Shown in pieces: positions 18,132 through 24,380 of a DNA stretch of 27,368 nt. Under the pieces are notes generated by a model, which searched no databases, was not told where the DNA came from, and was given only the letters and a program-made list of their open reading frames with translations. Where the stretch lies: the IMG/VR virus record IMGVR_UViG_3300033155_001502, positions 1 to 27,368 of that record; one strand, given 5' to 3'. The position numbers and the translations under genes were made by a program. Source of the stretch: a virus. How positions within the stretch are numbered: position 1 is the first letter of the stretch; each line of letters opens with the position of its first letter.

Positions 18132-18358
18132 TAATACTCTAAGTCATACTCAACGGATATTGCCATGTTTTTATTAAACTTTTTCCACGGCAACACCTCG
18201 TTGTTTTTTTTAATGAATATATTGTAAGAATGATCAGCTTCGTCAAATAATATATTTGATATTTCATGGCCCCCATAGACCTGTTGCCCTACGGAGTAGT
18301 GCATCGCGTCGTTTTTATAGTCAGAGCCTATACTGATTTTTCTTACATTATTATTCAT
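18131..18358 (-). CDS. Small conserved phage protein, function unknown
   Basis: The product has 75 residues, soluble and mixed in charge, with an aromatic middle and a C-terminal block NNEVLPWKKFNKNMAISVEY (about 52-71). I recall a small protein with a similar '.NNEVL.WK.FN.NMP.S.EYDL' ending in marine phage genomes, but know of no function. It overlaps the upstream gene by 8 nt and shares a base with the GroES-like gene, so all three are probably translated together. Confidence 0.65.
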   Translation of the reverse strand: MNNNVRKISIGSDYKNDAMHYSVGQQVYGGHEISNILFDEADHSYNIFIKKNNEVLPWKKFNKNMAISVEYDLEY

Positions 18359-18584
18359 TTTCTTTTAGCTCTGTGTATTCTCCGGTTTCAACGTCAATAT
18401 TTATTGCGCCGTATTGCTCTTCTAGCTCTGCTTTGAAGTCTTCTACTTCTTTGTTTACTTTTGCAAATTCGTGTAGCAACCCGTGTTTTGTTGCTTCTGC
18501 GTAACCCACTTTATTTAGTAAATCACTAAGTTTAGTTTGCGATTCACGTATTGTTTTTAATTGCTCTTCTGTAATCTTTGCCAT
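18351..18584 (-). CDS. Small coiled-coil protein, function unknown
   Basis: The product has 77 residues, almost entirely helical and charged. Two heptad-like stretches (about 4-24 and 36-57, ending VNKEVEDFKAELEEQYG) are joined by a YAEATKHGLLHEF turn, and a short acidic tail follows. This helical-hairpin layout is common for small phage proteins of the late region. It starts 20 nt downstream of the holin-like gene and overlaps the next gene by 8 nt. No function can be assigned. Confidence 0.65.
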   Translation of the reverse strand: MAKITEEQLKTIRESQTKLSDLLNKVGYAEATKHGLLHEFAKVNKEVEDFKAELEEQYGAINIDVETGEYTELKENE

Positions 18585-18604
18585 TTTATTTAATTTAAGT
18601 TAAT

Positions 18605-19009
18605 TTATTGATCTTTATTATTACTCATACTTTTAGCTTTTTCCCAAGACCTACCTACGAAGTAAGCTCCATACACTGTAACAAGAAGAGTTTGGAATAT
18701 AGGAATGTACTCTTCTGCTATTTTAAATTCACCAACGTTACCGTCAAAAAACGCTAATATTGAAAATATAAATGTTAAATATATTAAAACAAGTGGACGA
18801 ATGTTCTTTGATAAAAAAGAATCAGATGCCATATCTGCTTGCCATCTAGCTGTAACTTGCTCTTGAGCTTCCTTGTCAGCTTTTTCTAATATTTCAGTTA
18901 TTAGCCTTTGGGCTTCTAGCTTTTCTTCTTTAGTAGTTGTAAGATTATCTAAAACAACCCCTACTTCTTTTATAACGGAGCCGGTAAGCCATTGCCAAAT
19001 CTTTTTCAT
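18605..19009 (-). CDS. Holin-like membrane protein
   Basis: The 134-residue product has a charged helical N-terminus (about 26-55), the block TARWQADMASDSFLSKNIRP (53-72), and two hydrophobic segments at about 69-89 and 101-120, ending in a charged tail. This matches the layout I know for the GTA/phage '3TM' holin group, in which an 'RW..D..SDs.lsk..RP' block precedes the membrane segments. It would sit in the inner membrane and release or activate the lysis enzyme. The gene overlaps the end of the exported DUF4846 gene by 1 nt, which supports a lysis cassette. Only two clear membrane segments are visible. Confidence 0.75.
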   Translation of the reverse strand: MKKIWQWLTGSVIKEVGVVLDNLTTTKEEKLEAQRLITEILEKADKEAQEQVTARWQADMASDSFLSKNIRPLVLIYLTFIFSILAFFDGNVGEFKIAEEYIPIFQTLLVTVYGAYFVGRSWEKAKSMSNNKDQ

Positions 19010-19740
19010 TATATTTTAAATCTTTTTAAATTGTCTTCAGTGAAGCCAAACCCCGTATTGCGCACCTCGTTTATATCAAACCAAACAGTATTACTTTTTG
19101 GGTTTAATAATATATGATGATCTTGTGCTGGCATAAAACTTTGTGATATCATTATTTTTTTATCACCACATTCGTTTTCTATTATATCTACAACAGTAAT
19201 CGCGTGACCCGGAAATCCACCTATGACAAATATATCGCCAGCGGATATATTATTTATGCTAACAGGTATTGTATCGTATTTATTTATTGACCACGTTCCG
19301 GCATAAGACCAAATAACAGCCATGTATTTATTAAAGCTATTAAATGTATTGCTAAGCTTTTTTTGCTTTAAAAACTTATTATAACTATATCGCGTCCCGT
19401 CAGTAAATGTAAATGCTATTTTATTTATATTACCTTCATTAAAATGATACCAGGCTCTAAAATACATAGCGGCATCTGCACATTGGTGCAAATCTCTTTT
19501 GCCAATATTGTAATCAAATTTCGCGGCATAATAATCCCCTAGTCCGTATATAATATATCCGTCATAAGTTTTTACTTCTTCTACTTTTATTTCTTTATTA
19601 ATTAACCATTTATGGTAATTAGTTTTAGCTATTCTTTTATAACTTTCTGGTATTTTAAAATAATTAGATATAGAAAGTTTTTCTTGAGCATTAGTAATGC
19701 CTAAGTAAAGAAAAGCTAAAATAAAAACTAGCTTTTTCAT
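19009..19740 (-). CDS. Exported DUF4846 protein, putative cysteine hydrolase (lysis candidate)
   Basis: The 243-residue product starts with a Sec-type signal peptide (MKKLVFILAFLYLGITNA, predicted cut before Gln19, as is typical in flavobacteria). The mature part carries blocks I associate with DUF4846: LHQCADAAMYFRAWY (around Cys87), AGDIFVIGGFPGHAITVVD (around His179) and ISQSFMPAQDHHILLNP (around Gln200). A Cys, then a GD..v..G..GHa, then a late polar residue is the arrangement of NlpC/P60-like and related cysteine peptidases, so Cys87/His179 are plausible catalytic residues. DUF4846 is known mainly from Bacteroidota and is not a standard endolysin. Overlap with the holin-like gene suggests it degrades cell wall at lysis. 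The family is fairly sure; the catalytic role is inference. Confidence 0.75.
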   Translation of the reverse strand: MKKLVFILAFLYLGITNAQEKLSISNYFKIPESYKRIAKTNYHKWLINKEIKVEEVKTYDGYIIYGLGDYYAAKFDYNIGKRDLHQCADAAMYFRAWYHFNEGNINKIAFTFTDGTRYSYNKFLKQKKLSNTFNSFNKYMAVIWSYAGTWSINKYDTIPVSINNISAGDIFVIGGFPGHAITVVDIIENECGDKKIMISQSFMPAQDHHILLNPKSNTVWFDINEVRNTGFGFTEDNLKRFKI

Positions 19741-19754
19741 TTTATTAAATTAAA

Positions 19755-20663
19755 TTATTTATTTCTATTAAAAAACTTTAACATATTAGTAGGTAATTGA
19801 GCTGTTGGTGCCGTGGAATATGTAGCAGGTTTTGCTTTTAGCTTAATTGCTTTTTCCGGTCCTGCGGCTTGCGCAGCTTCTCTATATTGTTTTCGCAGCG
19901 CTGGCAAATCCCCAACATATTGCATTAATCTGGTGGGATATATTCTTTTGTCCTCGCTTACCCTTGGATTGATGTCGTAACCAGAATCCGCAAGACCTTC
20001 TACGTATTCCTTTGTTTGCTCTTCAGACATACCAAGAAATTCTGAGGGTTCAGCATAATATTCTGACTGTTTTAAACCTACACCAGGAATTCCTGGATTA
20101 TAAACATTTAATCCTTCACCAGTTTGAATTGTAGAATGGCTTGTTGAGCCAAAACCATAACTTACCCTAGTAACATCACCCTCTTCAGGTAAACTGCCAG
20201 GAGCTCTTAGTTCAAAGCCAAGCTGAGGTGCCACTGCATCAAATTGCTCATTTCCTGGTATAATTGGCATTTTATCACCGGGCTTATACGTAACATTATT
20301 TATAGTAATCCCTTCTTCTCCAACTGAATTGGGTACTGTGACGCCTGCTTCTCGCATTATGCCGCAAGCGTAAGTTGAGCAACCTGCTCCACCCATGCCT
20401 TGTAGCCACTCAAATGTTTTTTGCGGAACAACCCCGGCTCCTTTTACTCCGGCTCTCCCGTCATTCATGCCATAGTCCACAGTGTAGCCCCCACTGGCCG
20501 CGCTTTCCGCTACTTCATCTATTCTAGATCGAATATCAGTAACTCTTTTACGTTCAGCCTCTAATGCTTTCCTTGCGTCTATACGTTTTTGACGCAACTC
20601 CTCAGCGGTAGTATTATTACTGCCAGAAGGCGGATCTGTTGGATTGTTAAGTTTAAAAGCCAT
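19755..20663 (-). CDS. Virion-associated cysteine peptidase-like protein
   Basis: The product has 302 residues. A disordered and coiled N-terminus (1-55, MAFKLNN start, then Arg/Glu-rich helix) is followed by a domain with the signature of NlpC/P60- or CHAP-type hydrolases: GGAGCSTYACGIMREAGV (91-108, candidate nucleophile Cys95), LPEEGDVTRVSYG (158-170) and a His at 176 in STSHSTIQTGEGLNVYNPG. The C-terminal about 70 residues are basic and low in complexity. With no signal peptide, it is more likely carried in the virion for local wall penetration at entry than secreted for lysis. It precedes the exported DUF4846 gene by 14 nt. Catalytic assignment is by motif only. Confidence 0.65.
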   Translation of the reverse strand: MAFKLNNPTDPPSGSNNTTAEELRQKRIDARKALEAERKRVTDIRSRIDEVAESAASGGYTVDYGMNDGRAGVKGAGVVPQKTFEWLQGMGGAGCSTYACGIMREAGVTVPNSVGEEGITINNVTYKPGDKMPIIPGNEQFDAVAPQLGFELRAPGSLPEEGDVTRVSYGFGSTSHSTIQTGEGLNVYNPGIPGVGLKQSEYYAEPSEFLGMSEEQTKEYVEGLADSGYDINPRVSEDKRIYPTRLMQYVGDLPALRKQYREAAQAAGPEKAIKLKAKPATYSTAPTAQLPTNMLKFFNRNK

Positions 20664-20693
20664 ATAAAATTATATCTATATTATTGCGCGCTA

Positions 20694-20713
20694 ACAGCTA
20701 TGTTTACAGCTAT
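20694..20713. repeat. Short direct repeat in intergenic gap
   Basis: The octamer ACAGCTAT occurs twice, at 20694-20701 and 20706-20713, inside the 49-nt gap upstream of the peptidase-like gene; the second copy touches the stop codon of the EF-hand gene. On the minus strand this is a tandem ATAGCTGT with 12-nt period. It could be an operator-like site or a chance repeat. Confidence 0.3.
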
Positions 20714-21585
20714 TACTCTGTTCCTAAATAATTTTTACCACTTTGCACCATTTTTTTAATTTTAGAAGAAGTGTAGGCTTTGCTTTTTAAGAGTGATTTC
20801 TTTGCCGCCAGATTTCCTGCTCTTCGCCCTTGAGCGATTACCGCTTCGCTGTCTTGTGTTGAAATAGGCCTACTACTTATAAGCTTATTAGCAACTTTAG
20901 TGCTATCAATAACGGCTTGATTCCTTGCTGCTTCTCGGGTAGCTTTAATTTTATTAGTTCTATTTTGTACTTGAATATTTCCAGATTTTTTAATTTGGTT
21001 TAGCGTTTGGTTACCCAAAGTAGTAGTTGAAGTACTTGTCGATTCGTTGCTTGACCGGGATGAGTTTGAATTTGAAGCAGCATTTGTTGTAGCATTTGAT
21101 CTATCTAATGCCTTTAATCTAGCAACATTAGCGTTTGCCGCGTCTGTTTGCGCTTGGGTGGGTTTAAAATCAGGGCCTTTATCAACTAATGTTGATTGAT
21201 AATCCGATAAGTTACTAGTTGAAAGATTTTGTGAAGTAGATCCGCCCCCAGAACCTGACGCACTGGCATTATAAGTAGTAGTATCGTAAGAAGGTAGGTT
21301 ATCGCCTGAATCGTGCTCTTTGCCGTGAAACTTCAAAGGAGCTCCATAATTTAAACCAGACTGAGGCATTGGGCCATTATTCGCCTTCATTTCTATAGGA
21401 GCGCCGTACATTGTAGCTGGGCTATTGCTTTCAATAGCGTTCTGACGTTTTGCTTCATATTTGTTAAGCGTCCCGTCTTTATCTAAATCACCTAGCAGCT
21501 TTAAGCTACTGCCTTCTTTTAATTTGTCGGACAGCTTCATAATAGGATTTCCATTACCGCGCCCTGGTTCTTGTGTATATGCCAT
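20713..21585 (-). CDS. Low-complexity virion protein with an EF-hand loop
   Basis: The product has 290 residues, mostly disordered. The one ordered-looking motif is a canonical 12-residue EF-hand calcium loop, DLDKDGTLNKYE (33-44; Asp33, Asp35, Asp37, Gly38, Leu40, Glu44), flanked by helices. Two short YGAP repeats follow (YGAPIEMK at about 60 and YGAPLKFHG at about 80). Residues about 100-190 are Ser/Thr/Asn-rich, and the C-terminal 100 residues are basic and helical. I recall related marine phage proteins with a 'GD.d.DGk...yE..Rq.AI' start. It lies 10 nt after the broken gene and is probably a minor virion protein. Function is unknown. Confidence 0.6.
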   Translation of the reverse strand: MAYTQEPGRGNGNPIMKLSDKLKEGSSLKLLGDLDKDGTLNKYEAKRQNAIESNSPATMYGAPIEMKANNGPMPQSGLNYGAPLKFHGKEHDSGDNLPSYDTTTYNASASGSGGGSTSQNLSTSNLSDYQSTLVDKGPDFKPTQAQTDAANANVARLKALDRSNATTNAASNSNSSRSSNESTSTSTTTLGNQTLNQIKKSGNIQVQNRTNKIKATREAARNQAVIDSTKVANKLISSRPISTQDSEAVIAQGRRAGNLAAKKSLLKSKAYTSSKIKKMVQSGKNYLGTE

Positions 21586-21595
21586 TTTTTTTATT

Positions 21596-21840
21596 TTATG
21601 CGTTTCTATATGCTTCTGCCTCCCAAGGCAATTTTTTATTTCCTTCCTGCATTTCAGATCTTAAATATTTTTTACCTTTTCATGATCAATCACACCTTGC
21701 ATTTGCGCAGCGCTTAGGTTTTCATCAATTATTATTGTACCATTATTGTTTGCTTTTCCAAGAACCCCGTCCTCCATACTTACATTATATATGGGGGTAT
21801 TATCCACCGCGTAAGGCGCACTGTTCATTTTAAAAGCCAT
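21596..21840 (-). pseudogene. Frameshifted, degenerate metallopeptidase-like small protein
   Basis: The frame from ATG at 21840 encodes 59 residues (MAFKMNSAPYAVDNTPIYNV start; ANNNGTIIIDENL in the middle; VIDHEKVKNI at the end) and stops at 21661. A -1 shift near 21667-21673 continues the protein through KYLRSEMQEGNKKLPWEAEA to a stop at 21596, giving 81 residues. I recall intact marine-phage relatives in which the DHE is part of an HExxH-type zinc motif (HE..H.DQ), followed after some 20-30 residues by '..Y.r..M.EG...LPWE.EAY'. Here HEKVK lacks the second His and the intervening stretch is absent. The simplest reading is an internal out-of-frame deletion that removed the active site; programmed frameshifting or a sequencing error in the A6 run are alternatives. 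Confidence 0.65.
21667..21673 (-). other. Slippery-type heptamer A_AAA_AAT at the frame break
   Basis: In the zero frame the minus strand reads GTA AAA AAT, so the heptamer A_AAA_AAT sits exactly where a -1 shift would join the two halves of the broken gene. No strong downstream hairpin is obvious, and the run may simply be an indel-prone homopolymer. Confidence 0.4.
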
Positions 21841-21987
21841 CTATTTGTTTTTATATGGTAGCATTTTGTTCAAAGCAGATTGCCTTGCTTGGCAACCACA
21901 ACCTCCTGGAATTTTATCCGCTAATTTTTTTATACCTGTAGCTTTTGTAAACCTAGCTATAGTATCTCCTACGCCTTTATCTTTCAT
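21841..21987 (-). CDS. Small cysteine-cluster phage protein (48 aa)
   Basis: This short gene starts at ATG 21987-21985, overlapping the stop of the basic protein gene (CTAATG junction), and ends with TAG directly before the next ATG. It encodes MKDKGVGDTIARFTKATGIK, then KLADKIPGGCGCQARQS and ends ALNKMLPYKNK. The pattern 'GlGDti.r.t...GIk.CggC..R...LN..fPY' recurs in many phages as I recall, usually as a protein of 40-60 residues of unknown role. The paired Cys in GCGC could bind a metal. Close coupling to both neighbours supports that it is real. Confidence 0.75.
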   Translation of the reverse strand: MKDKGVGDTIARFTKATGIKKLADKIPGGCGCQARQSALNKMLPYKNK

Positions 21988-22307
21988 TAGCAATTCCATC
22001 TTCTTCTAGCCGCTCTACCTCTTTCGGATTTCCAACCTTTTGATCTTGCGCAAAAAGATTTTCTTCGCTTCCAGGCTTTACTACCTTTTTTTAATTTTTT
22101 AGGATCTTTTGTTACAGCAGTCTGTAGCTTACTCCCTGGGTTGTCTCTTTTGTATTTTTTTACACCTTTTTCAGACATACCGCCCCCTGCCGCTGCGCCT
22201 GTGCCGGTTTTGTTGGCTTTATTGTAATAGCCCTTTGACTTTTTTTTAGAAGGAGCCGGTGGCTTTTTCTTTTTTAAAAAAGGAGAAGTAGATTGTTCGT
22301 AAGGCAT
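21987..22307 (-). CDS. Small strongly basic protein, DUF6321-like
   Basis: The 106-residue product is extremely Lys/Arg-rich. Blocks in order are a Pro/Lys-rich N-terminus (FLKKKKPPAPSKKKSK, 10-25), GGGMSEKGVKKYKRDNPGSK (41-60), RRKSFCARSKGW (81-92) and a final RRRWNC (101-106). The 'G.....kY....pGSkL..aV', 'RRKSFCAR..G' and 'RkWNC' blocks match a small phage family that I believe is listed as DUF6321. Its charge suggests DNA binding or DNA condensation in the head, but this is not proven. It overlaps the upstream membrane-protein gene (TAATG) and the downstream 48-aa gene. Confidence 0.75.
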   Translation of the reverse strand: MPYEQSTSPFLKKKKPPAPSKKKSKGYYNKANKTGTGAAAGGGMSEKGVKKYKRDNPGSKLQTAVTKDPKKLKKGSKAWKRRKSFCARSKGWKSERGRAARRRWNC

Positions 22308-22462
22308 TATTTTTTCTTTTTAAGTTCCATCCATTTATGGATCGTATATCCGATTGTCACTACTAATAATAAAAGTTTTAAACCCATTTCTATTTTAGTA
22401 AATGTAGTTACACCTAATGTTAAGGAGTTTATAGCGTAAAGTTTAATATCCTGAGGGCTCAT
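22307..22462 (-). CDS. Small single-pass membrane protein (51 aa)
   Basis: The ATG at 22462-22460 overlaps the stop codon of the upstream gene (TAATG) and the TAA at 22309-22307 overlaps the next start in the same way. The product begins MSPQDIKLYAINSLTLGVTT, has one hydrophobic segment at about 26-40 (GLKLLLLVVTIGYTI) and ends KWMELKKKK, which would place the basic tail in the cytoplasm. I recall close analogues of about 50 residues in marine phages. It could be an accessory holin or pinholin-like protein, or a virion protein that inserts at entry. Confidence 0.75.
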   Translation of the reverse strand: MSPQDIKLYAINSLTLGVTTFTKIEMGLKLLLLVVTIGYTIHKWMELKKKK

Positions 22463-22662
22463 TACATTGTTCCTTTAGCTCGTTGAGTAATCGGGCCCTG
22501 TAATTCATATGACTTGCAAGGGTATTTTTTTACTTGCATGCCTGCTTTTCCTGAACTGCTTCCTTTTCCCATTGGAAAATCACTAGTGTCTAAAGGCCCA
22601 TCCCATACGTGACTTTCTCCTACTGTACCCTGTAATGGGCTTTTTATTTTATGATTCTTCAT
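22462..22662 (-). CDS. Small hypothetical late protein (66 aa)
   Basis: The product has 66 residues, Gly/Ser/Lys-rich, with no hydrophobic segment. Notable pieces are SPLQGTVGESHVWDGPLD (about 8-25) and a C-terminal YELQGPITQRAKGTM. I do not recognise a family. It begins 10 nt after the Ala-rich gene and is translationally coupled to the membrane-protein gene. The tightly packed surroundings, rather than any motif, are the reason to call it real. Confidence 0.55.
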   Translation of the reverse strand: MKNHKIKSPLQGTVGESHVWDGPLDTSDFPMGKGSSSGKAGMQVKKYPCKSYELQGPITQRAKGTM

Positions 22663-22672
22663 AATTATTTAT

Positions 22673-23152
22673 TTATACGTTTTCATTCATTAAATCCGCT
22701 ATAGCTCCAACTGTTTCTTGGCTGGCTCCCGCAACACCCGCTGGTATCTGACTAATACTTGCTTGTCTTGCTTCCTGTGTTCCAAAAATTTGATTTGCTG
22801 TGTTTTGAGTTTTTTCAGAAAATCTACCTGTGGGTATTAAAGCGTTTTGATTTGTATCAGCCATCACTCCGCCCATACTACTTGTTGCGTCGCCACTCAT
22901 TGCTTGAGCCGTAGCAGCTGCTTCCGCCGCCTGAGTCGCATTTCCAACAGCCCCCGCTACTGGCGCTTCAGCTTCCATTTCAGAGTTGGCGCCCTCTAAG
23001 GCTTCTACCCTTGACTCTAAACTTTTTATTCGACTTCCTTTGCCGCTACTTCTTTTAAATATCCCGCCCATCGCGCTGGTTAATTTGCTGCCTGAGGGTG
23101 CTTGGCCCATTGCTTGGCGCGTTGCCGCCGCTAATGCTGTTCCTGCTGCCAT
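22673..23152 (-). CDS. Ala/Gly-rich probable minor virion protein
   Basis: The product has 159 residues, rich in Ala, Gly, Ser and Met. After a small-residue N-terminus (MAAGTALAAATRQAMGQAPS) there is a basic patch (FKRSSGKGSRIK, 32-43) and a short coiled coil (SLESRVEALEGANSEMEAEA, about 44-63). The remainder is Ala-rich and probably disordered or loosely helical. There is no signal peptide. The gene lies 1 nt after the 185-aa gene, in the run of small proteins that probably belong to the virion interior. No family recognised. Confidence 0.55.
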   Translation of the reverse strand: MAAGTALAAATRQAMGQAPSGSKLTSAMGGIFKRSSGKGSRIKSLESRVEALEGANSEMEAEAPVAGAVGNATQAAEAAATAQAMSGDATSSMGGVMADTNQNALIPTGRFSEKTQNTANQIFGTQEARQASISQIPAGVAGASQETVGAIADLMNENV

Positions 23153-23153
23153 A

Positions 23154-23711
23154 TTATATATCTTTTGCTATTTTAGAAAATTTTTGCTCGTCTTTATATT
23201 GCTTAGCGGACATCTTTAGTGTAGCTGGCGTATCTTTTTTAAATAAGTCAACTCCTTTTTGAATTAATTGTCCCGCGCTGCTAACCGGCACGGTGTCGTC
23301 ATCGGTTCCGTATTTGTTATCTGCACCTGCTCTTCTAGCTTTAAACTTTTCATCTTTTTTATTCTGCCTTGCTTGCGTTTGTGCCGCCCGTTCTTCATTA
23401 CGAGTTTTAATGCGTTCAGCCCTTGCTTTTTGTCGAATATCAATCCGGCCTTGCTTCCCTTCTAGTCTAGCTTGCTTAGCTTCATTACCTTGCGCTTTAG
23501 CTTTGTTTATACGCCTTTGAAGATTAGTATCATCTTGCCCTTCTCCAACTTTTATTTGATCTTTAGTTTTTTGCAGGTTCGTAAGCCCTAGGTCTATTCT
23601 TTGATTGATGCCCGCCCAGTCGCCAGTCTGTCCAATTCTAGAAACATCTACAGGTGGCACTTTTATGGTCTTAGCTTTTATGCTAGGGATCGCAAATGTG
23701 TTACTTGCCAT
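23154..23711 (-). CDS. Basic coiled-coil probable virion protein
   Basis: The product has 185 residues. The N-terminal 40 residues (FAIPSIKAKTIKVPPVDVSR) look extended, and residues about 40-130 are one long Arg/Lys/Gln/Ala helix, probably a coiled coil. A short acidic loop, ADNKYGTDDDT (about 129-139), resembles a calcium-binding 'D.N.yG.DDD' turn. The tail (about 150-185) is again basic and helical. It overlaps the upstream winged-helix-like gene by 11 nt. A minor structural or DNA-associated role is likely; no family recognised. Confidence 0.55.
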   Translation of the reverse strand: MASNTFAIPSIKAKTIKVPPVDVSRIGQTGDWAGINQRIDLGLTNLQKTKDQIKVGEGQDDTNLQRRINKAKAQGNEAKQARLEGKQGRIDIRQKARAERIKTRNEERAAQTQARQNKKDEKFKARRAGADNKYGTDDDTVPVSSAGQLIQKGVDLFKKDTPATLKMSAKQYKDEQKFSKIAKDI

Positions 23712-24123
23712 AGTTTATTTTTTTTATAGCTAACCCTAAGGCACGATCTGAATACGTTTTAGGATTTTTTATTAATGGTATTTCTTCTTCATCCAAAAGC
23801 ATTTTATACATACGTGTAATCATCTGCCTACATTTGAATGAAGTTTTATATATGTGATACTTTTGTGTTGTATGATTTCTTTTGCGCCATACACTCACCC
23901 AGTCTTCTTTTAAAAGCCTATTCCATCTTTTATTATCCCAACTGTATGCGAGCACCCCGGTTTTATAATCGTTTTTAGTAAAATGATCCAAGCAGTCAAA
24001 GTATATTAAAAGCTCTAAGTCTGCTTCTTGTAAACCGTGTGTTTTAGCGGTCCATTTTCTAATTACGCGGTAATGCTTTAGAATATTTAAAGAACGCAAA
24101 TCAGATGCCTCTAAATGCCTCAT
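23701..24123 (-). CDS. MarR-like winged helix protein
   Basis: The 140-residue product reads as a small winged helix. HYRVIRKWTAKTHGLQEADL (17-36) and ELLIYFDCLDHFTKNDYKTG supply helices like the MarR core, the SWDNKRWNRLLKEDWVSVWR block (about 61-80) looks like the recognition helix leading into the wing, and TTQKYHIYKTSFKCRQMITR follows as the wing strand and C-terminal helix. I recall the same arrangement in marine phage genomes. Its start overlaps the stop of groES by 4 nt (ATGA), so it is made with the chaperonins. It could regulate late transcription or bind DNA during packaging. Confidence 0.65.
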   Translation of the reverse strand: MRHLEASDLRSLNILKHYRVIRKWTAKTHGLQEADLELLIYFDCLDHFTKNDYKTGVLAYSWDNKRWNRLLKEDWVSVWRKRNHTTQKYHIYKTSFKCRQMITRMYKMLLDEEEIPLIKNPKTYSDRALGLAIKKINYGK

Positions 24124-24380
24124 ACAACTATTACTACATCCTGCGCTTTTATGACATTATACATATTGCCTTCAAATTCTATTTTGTGGCCCGCGTGGCG
24201 GTCGTAATATATAACATCATTATTCTTTATAGCCTGTACGTCTTCACCGGCTGATATTACTTTTGCTTTTGCATATCTAATATCTTCCCTTTGCTTTTCC
24301 GCTAAAAGTAAACCACCCTTTGTTTCTTTTGGGCCTTGCTTTTCTTTTAATACTATTAAGTTTCTACCTATTGCTTTCAT
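24120..24380 (-). CDS. groES: GroES-type co-chaperonin
   Basis: The 86-residue product would form the lid of a chaperonin chamber. It begins MKAIGRNLIVLKE like the GroES first strand (usually 'plhDRVlVk'). The mobile loop is about 14-33 and carries GGLLL (22-26), the counterpart of GroES GGIVL that docks on the GroEL apical domain. Then AKVISAGEDV (39-48), NNDVIYYD (53-60, the v..GD.V.f core) and the final KAQDVVIVV follow. It is about ten residues shorter than bacterial GroES, with a shortened roof region. Its ATG lies inside the end of groEL (17-nt overlap), with AGGAG directly before it, too close for a normal ribosome-binding site. The gene order groEL-groES is reversed relative to host operons. 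Confidence 0.88.
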   Translation of the reverse strand: MKAIGRNLIVLKEKQGPKETKGGLLLAEKQREDIRYAKAKVISAGEDVQAIKNNDVIYYDRHAGHKIEFEGNMYNVIKAQDVVIVV

